A stretch of 64,000 bases of DNA from Formicarius rufipectus (lineage: Eukaryota > Chordata > Aves > Passeriformes > Formicariidae). A program made the position numbers and the translations under genes. Shown in pieces: positions 63,100 to 64,000 of this stretch. How positions within the stretch are numbered: the first letter of the stretch is position 1; each line of letters starts with the position of its first letter. The DNA lies in NCBI GenBank assembly GCA_013399695.1, contig VXAU01006141.1, positions 888,398 to 952,397 on the forward strand, written 5' to 3'. The notes under the pieces were generated by a model. The model was given only the letters and a program-made list of their open reading frames with translations. It was not told the DNA's origin and ran no database searches.

Positions 63100-64000
63100 T
63101 TCAGCTAGCTCTTCCAGGCCAGAGGAAATCTCACATGTGCTGTAAAATTCCCTTACTTATATTCCTGATTCCTGCTCCATCTGTAAAAGGCTTGAGAAAA
63201 AAAAAATCAGAAACCATTAAAAATGGGTTGTTGTTTGTAGTCACTCTTCTGTGCAAGGTCCCCAACATGGTGCTTTTGCCCTGCACCAGCTAAGCAGCCA
63301 CCACTGGTTCAGGACCTGTGGTAACCTGCCACCAAAAGCCATGCTGTGGCTGGCTGATTCTGGCTCCTAGAGGGATAGAACCAGAAGAAATCTTCTTCAC
63401 CTCCCTGCTTAGTCAGGATCCCCACCTTGTGATTGTCACGGTGTGCCATGTCCCTGCATTTCTCCATGTTGTTTTGCTGAACCTCTGTGCTTCTCAAATA
63501 ACTCTGACAAGGATGAGCATATTCCCATGGCAATCAAAACACAGAAGCTGGGCAGGGTTTGTTCCCTTGACCATCCCGAGTCTGCCTGTGGAAGCGTCTC
63601 TGGCACTGGTACACATAGTTTTTCTGGGATGGGACCCTTTTGGGATTGAGTTTCTTAGCAGGAAGAAGAATGCACAGTCCTCATGAGGTATGTCTCATTA
63701 ACTCTGTCTTCTCCAGGCTGTACAATATATGGGAGGACAGGAGGAAGGTTTCTTCTACTTCCCTGTACACAGGCCAGTGTGGCACAGGTGCTGCATGCAG
63801 GACACAAAGGCTTGTGCCTGCCAGCAGTGCCAGGGCTCTGGTGGAAGACAACTCAAAGGAGAAAGTCAGCACCAGCATGGGGTGCCAGGAGAGAAGCACA
63901 TGCTTCTGCAGGGAAAGTTCCTTAACTCAGAGTGATGGGGTACTTGGATCTCTCATCTCACTTCGTTTGCTCCCAACATCACAGGCTGTGGAAGGGGCTT
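63100..64000. other. Unique non-coding sequence
   Basis: This stretch follows the CR1 3' end. It contains an A10 run at about 63197-63206 and open frames of up to 122 codons (63318-63686, plus) without recognisable domains. Nothing else is identifiable. Confidence 0.55.

Noticed and set aside
1..64000. CRISPR array, bacterial operon, phage or other prokaryotic system
   Set aside because: There are no regularly spaced direct repeats, no long dense ORFs and no ribosome-binding-site pattern. The CR1 and MIR repeats place the sequence in a vertebrate genome.
1..64000. Endogenous retrovirus or LTR element
   Set aside because: I saw no paired long direct repeats, primer-binding site, or gag/pol/env-like frames beyond LINE reverse transcriptase.

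Overview
The window reads as a piece of a bird nuclear genome, non-coding as far as I can tell. The main evidence is dispersed repeats of the CR1 family (chicken repeat 1, a LINE retrotransposon), including copies with the 3' signature typical of avian CR1. Repeat density is low, I see no mammalian L1, Alu or B1 sequence, and there are a few very old SINE relics resembling MIR. Another sauropsid (crocodilian or turtle) is possible, but the low repeat load fits a bird better.

I recognise no cellular protein-coding exon, rRNA, tRNA, snRNA, CRISPR array or bacterial operon. Open reading frames are short (longest about 202, 196, 180 and 178 codons), occur on both strands and overlap each other. 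None carries a domain I recognise except the CR1 reverse-transcriptase fragments.

Layout: 1-11.2 kb is mostly unique sequence with homopolymer tracts and possible ancient repeat scraps. A short antisense CR1 piece lies at 11.2-11.4 kb. Two MIR-like relics lie at 15.4-16.4 kb and a third at 24.5-24.7 kb. A dense T/G-rich simple repeat lies at 23.4-23.5 kb. An AT-rich block with HNF1-like sites lies at 31.6-31.7 kb. A short avian-type CR1 lies at 36.1-36.2 kb. A slightly CpG-richer pocket with a 12-bp tandem repeat lies at 38.8-39.3 kb. An octamer/homeodomain motif cluster lies at about 52.0 kb. The most substantial element is a degraded CR1 reverse-transcriptase and 3' region on the minus strand at 56.9-58.1 kb, with a second same-strand CR1 reverse-transcriptase fragment beside it at 56.5-56.9 kb. 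A palindromic ancient repeat follows at 58.8-58.9 kb. A well-preserved CR1 3' end on the plus strand lies at 62.7-63.1 kb.

Nothing suggests genes working together. The plausible functional content is cis-regulatory, and it rests on motif clustering alone. The window may be intergenic or lie inside a long intron; I cannot decide which. I did not find convincing evidence of a previously undescribed biological system.
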